The translations under genes and the position numbers were made by a program. From Trichobilharzia szidati (taxonomy: Eukaryota; Platyhelminthes; Trematoda; Strigeidida; Schistosomatidae), in NCBI GenBank assembly GCA_944472155.2, contig OX235271.1, forward strand, positions 120,099,329 to 120,163,328: DNA of 64,000 nt, read 5' to 3'. Shown one piece after another: positions 35,720-46,705 of this stretch (positions within the stretch are counted from its first letter, which is position 1; every line of letters begins with the position of its first letter). The notes under the pieces were generated by a model, which did not search any database, had not been told where the DNA came from, and saw nothing but the letters and a program-made list of their open reading frames with translations.

Positions 35720-36630
35720 TTCAAAGTTTGTGCCAGTAGGTGATTTTGTCTATAGAATCTTTTCCAAGCTCAAGGTAAACTATTACTAACAACTTTTAAA
35801 ATGTATGCAATTAAATAAAGCATGTTAGCCATCACTGAGTAATTCATTTTATTAGCAATAATAGTTATTCGAAAAATGAAAGAATTTTTGAGAAAATAAA
35901 TAATAATTAATAATAACAATTATGCTTGCTGCAATGTGTTATTTTTCACCAAATCCTACCACTGAGTTGTCACAATGATTTTTTTATTGTTGTTAAAATA
36001 AACGAAGTTTGAAGTAGTTGAACTACCTTTGAAATAACCAGTTTAGTTTTCATTAACTTTGTGTCGGTCTTATTAAATTAATAAAAGTAATCATTATGCG
36101 AACAAATTTCATGTGAAAGACGTTGGATAACTCAGGATATTGGATAGGCAGTTCGATTCATACAGACTTAATAGATTGTACTGTGTAGAACAACACGTTT
36201 CTCTAGTTTAGGTAACTGATATTTCTGTAAATTTATTTTGCTTTCGGTATGGATTCCTTGGATAGTTTTACTGTCAGTCGAAGTAATGAATTCAGTGCAT
36301 ATTAACGACTCATAAAACGACTCATTCGTTTTTGAATAATTTTTATCGCATATTTATGTCTTTTCGATTTCTATCAACCTTAGGTCACTTTGGTAGATTT
36401 ATTCTCTACTTAAGTTTATCCATTTGTTTACTCACTTGGTCAGTTTTTTGTTGTTTATTTTTTCAGTAACTCAATGTATGTGGTTCTGTGATAGGTGTTT
36501 CTCAGATTAGTATATCTATTTCAAGTCCTTCTTTCCTTCAGAACAATTAAGTCCACCATCATCACGTCTGATGGACATAAATTAAATTTAACAAAATGAA
36601 AATTAATTTATAATAATCTGAAAACTAGTT
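35720..36630. other. AT-rich DNA without recognised gene
   Basis: No feature recognised beyond short TAATAATTAATAATAA-type simple sequence near 35,900. Confidence 0.5.
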
Positions 36631-36634
36631 TCAA

Positions 36635-36790
36635 GAGAGTGATATTGGGTTCGAACCCCGGTGGGTGCGTACTGATGGTGATGAAGAGTCCCAAACTAGG
36701 ACGAAATAGCTGTCCAGTACTGCCTTCATGTTTTCCAATGGTTTTCTAACCGATGTCAGCTCAATCAGATCCCTACAAGCCCATACTACA
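36635..36790 (+). repeat. SINE of a second hammerhead-bearing family
   Basis: B box GGTTCGAACCCC (36,649-36,660), then GTACTGATGGTGATGA, stem II GTCC-CAAACTA-GGAC, GAAA, and GCTGTC followed by CAGTAC. CAGTAC pairs with GTACTG, so stem I, stem II and GAAA can be recognised, but extra bases lie between TGATGA and stem II and within the stem I/core junction, so the core is not canonical. The tail has AACCGATGTCAGCTCA. The same family lies on the minus strand at 58,567-58,690. Confidence 0.7.
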
Positions 36791-36799
36791 GTGACTCAT

Positions 36800-38985
36800 A
36801 ACTCACGACGAATTCTATTCCTTATAGTGTATTTACTTCCAGAAACTGATTAACAACGGGAAACTTGCGAGTTATCAAAATATTTCTGATCATCGATACT
36901 AGTTTACATGATAAGAAGTGATTTCTGAGAAAATTAAATTGACTAAAGTAAACTACTCATCTAATAAATAAGTAACATACTCATGATTAAAATTATTCGA
37001 AGAACGCTTTATGAAGATATCATTTGGTAAAAGTAATCTTAAGATAACACACTTGTCATTAATTACATTACACCATTACACCATTCACAGCCAAATAAAA
37101 ATTGTGGTACGTAGAATCTTATGCTTTGAAAAAACTCACGTCCATAACCATTTTTAGAATAAGTAGCATTATTTTTTCGCATCAACTGGGAAATAACATT
37201 TCTTCGAAAGAACTAATAATAACTACAAAAGATTATGTGGAATACAAATTGAAAGTATTCTGGATTCACTGTGAAAGAAACGAACGATTTGAAATTACCA
37301 CCCCTCAGATTTCAAAGCACGTCAGAGAAAATCTTTTTATCTAATTTCACTCTCTGTCCATTTTAATTAGATAAGTTTGTATCACGCACAATGAATGGAT
37401 AAACTGTCCCACAGATGTTTTGTTTCCATGCCTGATGACATCACACTTGGTCTAGAAGTGACTTTTTACCACTGAATCGGCGTCATCTGAAGAACAGACA
37501 TAATTACTGTAAGAACATACACTAATCTGTACTCATAACATAGAGTCCAACATTATGTCATTATGGTGAGATTGTTGAAATTTACCTGCTACCATATTTC
37601 AGAAAAAAAGGCTGAAAATCAAGCTGATATACACTGTCCACTTATGACCCAATTATAGTAACATATAAGACAGAATAGTTACTAATTCAATCAGTAAAAT
37701 AACCTAAGCAAATGGTCTTAATAAGAAGATATTGGTTCTTTTTGCTGAGAAATAAAAAGTACAAAAATAGTGGAGAGGACATGTAGCTCATGAAAAAAAT
37801 GGAATTTCTTCACTGTTTTCTGATTGTGGACATTTCGTCACCAGACTCCACAAAGAAGTTCTTCACAAACAATTCTCACTCTTATTATTTAAATAAATAA
37901 TTCAACGGTTTTTAAATTTTAAAGTCTTAGGTGACTGAAATAGCCCAATAGTATAATCATCACTCTACAAACGTTTACAGATAAAGTGATAATTTCTACA
38001 TAGGCTTACATGTTACTCGGAAATCATACTCCATATGATTACAGAATGTCTTCATATATACTGAGAAGCTGATGGTGATTGACAGGAAGCCTTGTAAACG
38101 TCTACTCTCGCACAAGTTGGTATTTTTCGGAAAAAGGAACTTCAGTCCTAGATAAAATCCATGCGTTTGCAGATATCAGGGCTTGCGACTGCCGGTACTG
38201 TAACTATTACCACCATATTAATTTCTAGAAGAAATAGTGAGGCCAAAACATAGTTCAATCAGGATTTCCCGCAAACTCTGCTGTTCTCCGTTAGGTAATA
38301 ATACAGTCAACTTGACTGACCTAACCTGGTCAAACTTTGGATAAGATGTCGTCAGTTACTCTCCATGGACCTATTATTGTGTACTCCTTTATCCGTTGTA
38401 ACTTAAAGTCTTAGCGCTGAATGTAGCTTATAGTACTAGATGAATAACCCGTAGCACTATCTCAACTTTTTCGGACCATTTCAAACGACTGATTACTAAT
38501 TCGCTTGAATTTTCAGCCTTCAGTTAACAGAACACAAAACTAACATTCTATGTCATCGCATATCACTAATTACCTGATGAATATAATTGTATGTACCAAC
38601 TAAAACCTAGTCATTTATTTCAATTCACGGAAGTAGTTCAATTAATTTCGTCTTCTAGAAATGAACTGAAATACTTCCAATGAAAAAGATAAATGATGTG
38701 GCAATATGCAGGAGGTTGAGGGGAATCTTTTAAAATGAGCTACACGGAAACATCATGAGATAAATTCTTGACTCATCACAAAAAAATTTAGCGCTAATTG
38801 TATATACGCTACAATAAATTACTGGGTACTATGAGCGCAGTGCAGGTGGGTATTTTTTAACACTTAGTGAAACTAGCTACTTATTAGTAGTAACGTCTGA
38901 AAATCAGATCATTTAGGCATGTTTTGTATTGAAATAACAATATGATGCATTTGGTCTAGTGAAACAAAATATTGGATTAAAGCTT
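36800..38985. other. AT-rich DNA without recognised gene
   Basis: No gene recognised. 37,930-38,230 contains a weak tRNA-like head (GAAATAGCCCAATAGTATAATC) and, further on, GATTGACAGGAAGCC resembling the ribozyme SINE. It may be a very old rearranged copy. The 80-codon frame at 37,102-37,344 has no recognisable domain. Confidence 0.45.
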
Positions 38986-38989
38986 TAAA

Positions 38990-39955
38990 GAAGAAGCTTT
39001 AAGAAGACCTTCTTCGCAGCTGAACTACGACTAACCTTCTCCACAAAACCTATGATTCATGTGAACGTGAAGGATAAGCTACCGCTGCTGGCCTCATCAA
39101 TGTGCATTTATCAATTCACCTGCTCGTGTGGAGCCAGGTATGTCGGCCGTACCCAGCGCTCGCTTTCCAAACGTATCACCGAGCACTTACCAGCATGGTT
39201 TTACAAAGGAGAAAATCGATGCCCCCGCAGTTCCATCTTAGAACATCTGATAGAATCCGGACACCAAGCTACACCGCAAACAAACTTCAATGTCGTCTAC
39301 AGAGTAAGAAGTGGTCTCCCTAAAGGTGTACGAATCAGACTTCTTCAAACTGCAGAAGCAATGGCGATTCACTTGCTAAGTCCTGAACTCTGCATACAGA
39401 AGAAGTTCGTTCAATCACTACACTTGCAATGGACGTAATCTATCCTATTAGCCGACGTGTAAATTCTACCTAATCTTTTCTTCTGTCTCTTCATTAGTAT
39501 TATTATTTTGTCTTCTCAATTGTAACATTTTACATTTTCAATTTTCTTGTTCTCTACCCCCACCCGATTCAATCTCTACACCCCACTACCACTGTTACTG
39601 ACTTGAACAACGCTCAGTTTCTAGTCATTCATGTTACGTCATCCAACTTATTCACTCAATTTCACTTCTACTTAATCTCTACCTGTAATTACCTCTGTTG
39701 CTATCCTGACCTAAGTTGTAACATTTTAGCCAATTATATTACGTCATCTAGTTTTTTAACTCAGTCTTACTTTAGTTGCTGTCTGATTAACTTTGTCTCT
39801 ATACTACATCATTCTTGTATTAACTAATCAATTATCTAAACTTGACAAACCTCATGTACACACACACACAAATATTTATATATAAATGCGATTGTACAGC
39901 TATGTGAATGAATTCGCCGAAAAGAGTCTCTTCGCTGAATGTCTTCTCTTTCTTA
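38990..39955 (+). mobile_element. 5'-truncated Penelope-like element (endonuclease plus 3' UTR)
   Basis: Contains the PLE GIY-YIG endonuclease frame (39,052-39,438), a pyrimidine-rich 3' UTR, a CA microsatellite near 39,858-39,870 and the terminal box (GCGATTGTACAGCT, AATTCGCCGAAAAGAGTC, TCTTCGCTGAA) ending near 39,955. The reverse transcriptase domain is missing, so the copy is truncated. The same terminal box ends the PLE fragments at 24,045 and 53,915, which ties those tails to this protein. Confidence 0.88.
39052..39438 (+). pseudogene. GIY-YIG endonuclease domain of a Penelope-like retroelement (fragment)
   Basis: 128 codons, and the frame stays open upstream past 38,998 without a start (it encodes FSTKP just before the ATG), so this is a fragment of a longer protein. 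Motifs: CIY (18-20, GIY-like), CSC (24-26), YVG (30-32, YIG-like), R37 and EH (44-45), SSILEHLIESGH (60-71), and the catalytic-type glutamate in TAEAMAI (E102). The Cys-rich insert between GIY and YIG is typical of PLE endonucleases. The domain nicks target DNA to prime reverse transcription. Without its RT partner it is not expected to function. Confidence 0.85.
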
Positions 39956-40589
39956 AAGCAATTTATCACTGCTGCCTACTGAGTTTCTTCTCCACTCAAG
40001 GTCCGTTTTAAGAACCAAATTTTCTAGTTGTTTTTTAAAGAAATTTTGATGATTATTTTCATTTGCATTAGTGCTAATGGAGGTAATTTGAACTTTGTTT
40101 AGAATCACACTAGTTGGTCAGTCTTTAGACTATTCGATTTATGTTCATTTCAAAGCTGCCCATTGAGCTGATTGGGAGCACTATTGATCTACTGTAATTA
40201 TGGTTCTGTTGGGCGTTAGATTTATGCTCAACTTATCACTAACTCGTAGAAAGCAGCTTCATATTAACATCAGGCTACTGGAAAACCAATAAAACATATC
40301 GTACAGTCCAGTATTTAAATTTCACTGTAATAATTTGCAAACATAGTACTTTGTGATTGCAGACTTCTTTTGAGGAATCCGGAATGATAATTTGTAACGG
40401 GACTTTTGATTATTTAAACCAAACGCGTAAAATCCAAAACGCAAGATTTTTTTTGAAATACACTACTTAAATTGGGAGATGTCTTAGCTGTATGCCGTCA
40501 ATGCACTTTCACTTTGAGTAGATAAGAAAAAACAGCAAAGCTGTGTCAAACGTAATTCACAGTTACAAACAAACAACTCACGAATATGC

Positions 40590-41105
40590 AGGTCAAGAAT
40601 AAAAGGATTACTCAACCACTTCTACTGTCATGGTAACAACTTTTTTTGATTTGATTTTGATGACTTAATTTTGTTTCTTTGCCTGTTCTTTAATTGCTTA
40701 TGATTCTTGTATTCATTTAGAACTCTTACGTAATTTCGTATTATCTACTTTGTTCCTATGTGCATCCTGAGTAAAACTCACTCATCAAACTATTCATATT
40801 ATTACATAACTTCTTTTAACAACTGTTTGTGACAACTCATCATCTTTGTTACTACCCTAATTTCACTAACACCTAATCTTCTTGACTGATTTTGTATTAC
40901 GTAACTCCAATAACCAATCTTCACCTATTTAGTTTAAATAACTATAACCAAATGTATTTTGTTTGATAAACTTATTGTACACATACATACAAAATAACAC
41001 ATGTATATTTGCGATTGTACAGCTAAGAAAATGAATTAGCCGAAAAGAAACTTTTCGGAGATCTACGTGTTTTGTTTTCATTAATGCCTGGACGGGGATT
41101 ATACA
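40590..41105 (+). repeat. Penelope-like 3' region, diverged, continuing past the usual terminus
   Basis: Closely parallels the right arm of the 22.5-24.0 kb palindrome: TACTGTCATGGTAACAAC, TTACGTAATT, CATCCTGAG, AACTCATCAT, ATTACGTAACTC, then GCGATTGTACAGCTAAG and GCCGAAAAG. Beyond the box it continues ACGTGTTTTGTTTTCATTAATG to GGGGATT, which recurs at 56,282-56,314. This suggests the end of one unit joined to the start of another, as in tandem PLE copies. Confidence 0.75.
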
Positions 41106-41527
41106 TGAAAGGTCAAGAATAAACAGGTTTAATCAAATAATGTTCAACAGAGAGTAGAACATTCAGAAAAATATACTCCAAGTACCATTTAACCATGGGA
41201 AAGAAATTACGTCAGACAACTAAGTGGATTAAATTCCAAAGGAAACTAATAATTATAATTACGGAGTAACGAAATGGCACACAAAATACAAACTCGTACT
41301 ACTTGCTAATAATAAGTAGTATAAGGTTAAACACTAATGAAACAGTAATAAAGAATAAATAAATAAAAAATAATTGACATTGACATTTAATCAACGTGTT
41401 CTTTTGAATATATCGTAGATTTGATCCATTCTTTGATGCACATTAAATCTTGGGTTCTGGGGTAGTTTGTAAGAATTGATAGAGGTATTTTATTTAATAG
41501 TTGCAATTTTATCTGCGTATATTCGAT

Positions 41528-41869
41528 GGCTGCAGGTAATCGGCAGGAAGTTTTGAACCTAGATTTCGTGATGGTTGGCGATCACCAGTCAGCAAGGCGT
41601 ATCTCCAACCTCGAAGGAACTCATGTCCCTTCTGAAATTCGAACCTGCGTCACCCAGTGTTCCAGTGAGAGACGTTGTCATTGAGCTATTCGGGCTCTCG
41701 ATTACCGATTGCATCCAACTATCTAATATCAACAGTTCAAAGTGCACCATGATGGTGAGACACCTAGAATACTGATCACATTGCAAACTTGACTGATAGT
41801 ATTCAGTCTGCACCAAAGAGGGGCCTAGACACATTACATTAGTTACTAACTAGTGTCCAATCAAAATTA
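41528..41869. repeat. Hammerhead SINE with inverted head, copy 1
   Basis: 41,528-41,700 is the tRNA head plus hammerhead region on the minus strand (GGTAATCGGCAGGAAG..., B box reverse complement AATTCGAACC at 41,636-41,645). 41,705-41,869 is the tail on the plus strand (AACAGTTCAAAGTGCACC, TTCAGTCTGCACC, ACTAGTGTCCAATCAAAA). The head is therefore flipped relative to the 25,929 copy. The core box reads CTGA-CTGG-TGA with a four-base insertion, and stem II is mutated, so it is predicted inactive. Confidence 0.82.
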
Positions 41870-41986
41870 TCTGTGTATTCCTGTGCAGAGTTCCATACGC
41901 AAATGAGAAGTAAATAATTATTTCTGTTTATAAGAATGTGATGCCTTCACCTACAGTTTAATCTAACTAAAAGTATGCTCCATTTC

Positions 41987-42006
41987 AGATATATATATAT
42001 ATATAT
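41987..42006. repeat. (AT)n microsatellite
   Basis: About 20 bp of AT dinucleotide repeat. Confidence 0.9.
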
Positions 42007-42139
42007 ACATTTTACGAGCATCCAAATATTATTACAAACTACAGCACAAAACCAGCAGCAGAAGACTATGCGTCAAGTAGTTGCTTTCCACAGCTAAGTA
42101 ATCGATATTTACATACACATTTTCAAACTAAGTAATATG

Positions 42140-42351
42140 ATTCCATATTAGTTTGTTTATTTGATATATCACACAGTGAAACAGTATTATTTACTGGATG
42201 ACGTTTCGAACAAAATTTATTGTTCATAATCATATCAATAATCATATCATAATTGATATGATTATGAACAATAAATTTTGTTCGAAACGTCATCCAGTAA
42301 ATAATACTGTTTCACTGTGTGATATATCAAATAAACAAACTAATATGGAAT
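42140..42351. repeat. Perfect palindrome with 100-bp arms
   Basis: Arms 42,140-42,239 and 42,252-42,351 are exact reverse complements as read by eye, with a 12-bp loop. Each arm is a copy of the unnamed retroposon tail (GAACAATAAATTTTGTTCG, AAACGTCATCCAGTAAATAA, CTGTTTCACTGTGTGATA, AATAAACAAACTAATATGG). The right copy continues to its natural tail (CCACAGTGCCCAAGTTTTAC) near 42,395; the left does not. Confidence 0.93.
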
Positions 42352-42404
42352 TACTTACTACCACAGTGCCCAAGTTTTACACATATATTAATAAGTAATA
42401 TGAT

Positions 42405-44685
42405 TGCCTGGTGGTTAACTGCAGTTTTTTTTCTGGATCATAACTAATGTAACTGTTTGATTATAACTGCTGATAGAAGGCTATCACTAATCTAAATGAG
42501 TTGGCAGAACTGTGTTTAGTTCTATTGCTAATCAGTAAAAATTTGCAACTGACTAGTATTTCTTGGAATTCATGAACAATATTCGGACTTGAATCACTAA
42601 GAATAATAATAATAATAGGTTATTCAGGTCGAGACTAATTTAGCTGTCTCGTTATATATACTTCTCATCTCCGACAATGAGCTCATGTAAAATGATTCAC
42701 CACTGAAAACAAGATTACTTAAGATACTCACTAGTCTTTAAATAACCGGAACTTGATATATGTCATAAAATGTATCTGTTTGGATTTGATAATCCGTAAA
42801 TACATCTGATAACTAATACATATGAAGCTTTCTCATTGACATGCATTCTATAGTCTTGTAGATGGCAAAAGTATCGTTCATTCATCAGTCATATAATACG
42901 TATTGAATCGGAATAAAGCACAATCTCCTTTTCAAAATGTCACAAGGAAAATACAATTCTAGTATTTTACTCAATAACTCAATACCACACTGTATTTCAA
43001 AAGTGTTAGGGGAATGATTATAAACCACATCTTAGATAAGTGAATTCTACAGTTTAACATACATAAAACTGTTTTTCAAGGTACGAATTTCCATCCCTTT
43101 CTCATTGTTTGTATAATCTGTAATAGACTGGTAACTGATTCAATCTTAGTAGCAATGCCTGGAGCTTTGTTGGCGCATAACCAATGACACAATCTTCTAC
43201 TTATTGAATTATTCATTTACTGAAAAATGATCAACTATCATTGAAACCCTGTCTTACATTTTAAAGTGAATTATTTACTGAGAGCAGACAACATGAACAT
43301 GGTAGTAAAAAGATCAATCAGAACTTCAATAAATGACTGCGATGTGGTGAAGTGAACAAACATAAAATGAAGGTGAAATTTATAATTTCGACGCAGGGTC
43401 TAGTAACAGACAAGTGTCATTTGAATAAAGAGGTTAGACGCGGTTTATGTCACCAAATACTACTTACAAGGAAATCTGATTTTAAACTGATTTCTTAAAA
43501 TTTGATATGTAACTGTAAGTATGACATCTCCAGGTTTGATGAAATAATCATAACAAACTTTATGAAGTCACAAAGTGAAAGTAATATGAAGGAGTAACCA
43601 AAAGTGTTCACAGAAACACAGAAAATCGATCGCTTAAATAATTTGAAGGAATGCTGATCCGGATTAAAATGACAACATAGTTGTTGACAGGGTTCGAACC
43701 GCCATTTTTCAGATTTACCGAAATGGAACGCTATTGCCTTAGCTGTATAGTGAACTGATGTATCCCCATAACAGTCAGAATTTTTGTAGCTTATGAGACA
43801 GAATTCTGTGCAGCTAATTCGAAGCTCGGTGGTTCAAAGCCTTCAGGTGACTTTCAGTTTTAGTTACTACAACGCTAATCTACTAAGTTAAAGATATTTG
43901 ATAACATATTCTCATCAACTGCTAAATGACTTTATAGGAGAATGAGCTGCATGTGATATTACCGCTTTCCTTGTTCCACTGGTGGAGCACGAGATCATTG
44001 GAGGGTCGTCAGTCTGAATCCTTCAGCAAACCAGATTTTTATTTCTCAACCGATTGTTACTAACTACATCAGTAACAGTCTGCCGATCCAATACTATTCC
44101 CTGTTCATCCACTTCTCAAAAGTGATTGGTTTTTTATTCTTGTTTTCATTTTCTTCCCTTGCTTCTTCATTCATATTGTTCAGTCGGGTTTTCTACTTCT
44201 TCCTAGGTGGTTTCCAAGTATGACAACGGCCGGTCACCTAACTATGTGATGCTTTTTTTACCAGTAAGTAAAAGAAGCCATCATCATCCAGCGCCAATGT
44301 GAAAAAACCCACTTTGGTGTAAGCGGAGAAGCAACTCTACCTATGAAGGTTTACATATTCATGTCACAGATTCCTTATAGAATGAACTATATGATCGCTG
44401 ATCTCCCTGATTGTGGTGGCATAACGTACAGACTCATTGGACAAGCATACAGTCGATTAACAAAAATATCCTAGGGGATTAGGATTTCGTGGATGGTTTA
44501 TGTCTAATATCATGGAAACTCGAAAATCTACAGGAGAAAAACAACAAGTTGGTAGAAGAGGAAGGAGGCGAAGACAGGATTTCAAGTGAATAAATGGAAG
44601 ACAGAAGAGGTGGAGATACCCAACAATCAACGGTAACAAACAAATTCACAATCAGTGTCAGAAATCTAAAGGAAGTTGCCCCCTT
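42405..44685. other. Mostly AT-rich DNA; tRNA-like remnant
   Basis: An AAT triplet run lies near 42,604-42,616. Minus strand 43,683-43,765 has tRNA-like A- and B-box sequence (CAGCTAAGGCAATAGCG; GGTTCGAACCC) and is probably a SINE head rather than a real tRNA, since no acceptor stem can be drawn. 44,150-44,690 is GC-richer, without an interpretable frame. Confidence 0.45.
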
Positions 44686-44689
44686 CACT

Positions 44690-45285
44690 TAAATGAACAT
44701 CCAGTGTCGGTGGAACAGACGGTGTCAAAGTCAACCAAGATCGGAAAAACAAGAGAGAGCGTGATCACTCTGAAATCAGTGTGGAACTCTACTGCACCGA
44801 CCACAAAGAACAAGATAGGCTTTTTCACCGTCAGTGTCAAGTCAGTGCTTCTACCTAGTTCAGGGAAATGGTGAGTCACGAAATGCATTTCGGACAGGTT
44901 GAAGATTCACCAACAGCTGCCTTCGATGGCTTGGTATAAAAGACCAGATAGCCGGTGAGAAAGTATAAGCAACAGCAAACTCTGACAGGCAGCGAACCAA
45001 TCAACAACCTATCACCGAACGAATATGCAGGAGGATGTGGATTGGACATACGCTCAGGAGACCATTGAGTCTTATCACTTGTCATACCCTCTAGTGAAAC
45101 CTGAATGGGAAGCGACGAGTTTAGCATAGGTCCAAGGGCAGTATAGAGCAGATAGTGCAAAGAGGAAATGAAGGCCTATTGGCAATCATCAGCCAACTAA
45201 AAACGACTGAAAATAACAGAATAAAATGGCGAAGTACTGCTGAAACCCCATGTTCGACTCGGAACCCAACGAACAAATAATAATA
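44690..45285 (+). pseudogene. RTE-clade (SR2-like) reverse transcriptase C-terminus, decayed
   Basis: Across shifted frames the plus strand gives an RT C-terminal series: VSVEQT-KSTKIGKTRES-LKSVWNS, then FFTVSVKSVLLP (compare RTE NTNVKSVLLYG), RPDSR-ESISNS, ANQSTTYHRTN, DVDWTYAQET (compare W-IGHTLR), and finally ISQLKTTENNRIKWRS (compare ELERIAQDRVRWR). Stops and frameshifts are frequent. RTE elements copy themselves by target-primed reverse transcription; this copy cannot. The ORFs on the minus strand here are shadows. Confidence 0.72.
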
Positions 45286-45289
45286 CGTC

Positions 45290-46145
45290 AAATATTCATC
45301 AGAGCCTGTTGAATTTATTTCTCTTATTTATAGTTGGAAGTGAAATCAAAAATTCACAACTATCTCTGAGGTATGCGTTTGACCTGTATTTTATACTAAT
45401 AATAGATTTAATGTAATAAACAATATATTCTTTACAGTTAAACGTAATATTACACTGCATATAAACAAATGTGACATAACATATAGTCTTTTTAACATTC
45501 AGGGTATTCAGCGGTAAAACAGTTGTAAAACAAGTCATTAGAAGGCATACATACGCATGCACACACCTAATCATCAGGTGTACATTCAATGACAGCTAAA
45601 AATTTCACTGTACAAGTTACATACATTATATAATGTAACATAGAATAAACACGAGATACACAGTTATAATGAAATGAGTAATACAAACATCTAAGTTGTC
45701 TCTTAATTTTTTACTATATTTTTAAAATGTATCAATATACCAAATGGTGTACAAATCTCACTCTATGAAAGTGATATCGATTTTATATATTTTGAATCTG
45801 AAATTTACTCTTATTATTCTTGGCCAGGAGAAATTGACACCTTTGTCATAAATAGTCGACTAATTATTACAATTCTGATACTGACTTCTGAACATTTCAG
45901 GACGAATACTATGTACAAACAAATGCTACTACTTTAAGAATTTATTCCAATTTCCTTGAAGAACAGTTTAATCTCGCACACTGTACACCTAATAAGTAAA
46001 AAAGCATTTATGCCCATACATAAAATAAGAATATATACAACTTAAAAATATATTAGCAAAACTTTCACAAACATAGTGAAAAGGATTATGATAAGTGTAT
46101 AATATAAAACCACAAGTATGTCATACAAGACAAAAGTCTACTTTG
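45290..46145. other. AT-rich DNA without recognised gene
   Basis: Nothing recognised. The 96-codon minus frame at 45,299-45,589 is AT-rich and has no domain. Confidence 0.5.
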
Positions 46146-46164
46146 GAAAATGGTACATTCTGCT

Positions 46165-46385
46165 CTGATATTGTTTTGGTAGATGGCGACTGGCAGTGGA
46201 ATCTAGGATGCCTACTTTGTTTTGTTCGGCGTTCGGCATCTGGATGGACCTGCATCCCCAGTGATGTGCTGATCAATCGAATAGCACTGTGGTTATATCC
46301 AGGCATCGTTGAAGCTTCTTCACTAGGAGGTGACATGTCAACAGAGACTAAACATTTTGATTCAGCATGATCAATCAACAGGAAG
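46165..46385. repeat. Sm-alpha-like SINE with inverted head
   Basis: 46,180-46,262 matches the Sm-alpha ribozyme region on the minus strand (GATGCAGGTCCATCCAG, ATCCTAGATTCCACTGCCAG). 46,300-46,378 matches the Sm-alpha tail on the plus strand (GACATGTCAACAGAGACTAAAC, then GATCAATCAACAG). The head is opposite to the tail. The ribozyme core is unrecognisable (GATGCCGAACGCCGAAC where CTGATGAGTCC is expected). A 91-codon frame here is fortuitous. Confidence 0.7.
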
Positions 46386-46429
46386 TAAAAATTTACTTTA
46401 AAAAAACTAACAGCTGATACTCGTTGCGA

Positions 46430-46705
46430 AAGAGGTGGCCCTCGTATTCCAGTGGACAACACTTTAACGTTTGAAATGATGGGTGCGCGTTTCGAGTCAC
46501 AGTGGGGAACACCATCACTTAGTGGGGATGCAAGTAGAACGACATGACGAAACGAGCATCCTGGATCCTACTGCTAGTCACCCTCAACCAACATAACATC
46601 ATGTTGATCTTCAGACGCCATCTAAGCGTCCGTACTGGGAGTGAACATGGCAACAGATAGAGAGCATTTCGGTCCGAAATAAGTAATCGATGGGAAATGC
46701 AAATT
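46430..46705 (+). repeat. Sm-alpha-like SINE, collinear, ribozyme core deleted
   Basis: A tRNA-like head with a B-box relic (GCGTTTCGAGTC near 46,488), then ACATGACGAAACGAGCATCCTGG, where stem II and most of CTGATGAGTCC are missing, the stem I partner CCTGGATCCTACTGC, and a tail (GAACATGGCAACAGATAGAG, CATTTCGGTC). Head and tail are in the same orientation, unlike the neighbouring copy at 46,165. The two copies are adjacent, separated by ~45 bp. Confidence 0.7.

Noticed and set aside
43683..43765. Possible tRNA gene on the minus strand
   Set aside because: It has a B-box-like GGTTCGAACCC and an A-box-like stretch, but no cloverleaf; most likely a SINE head.
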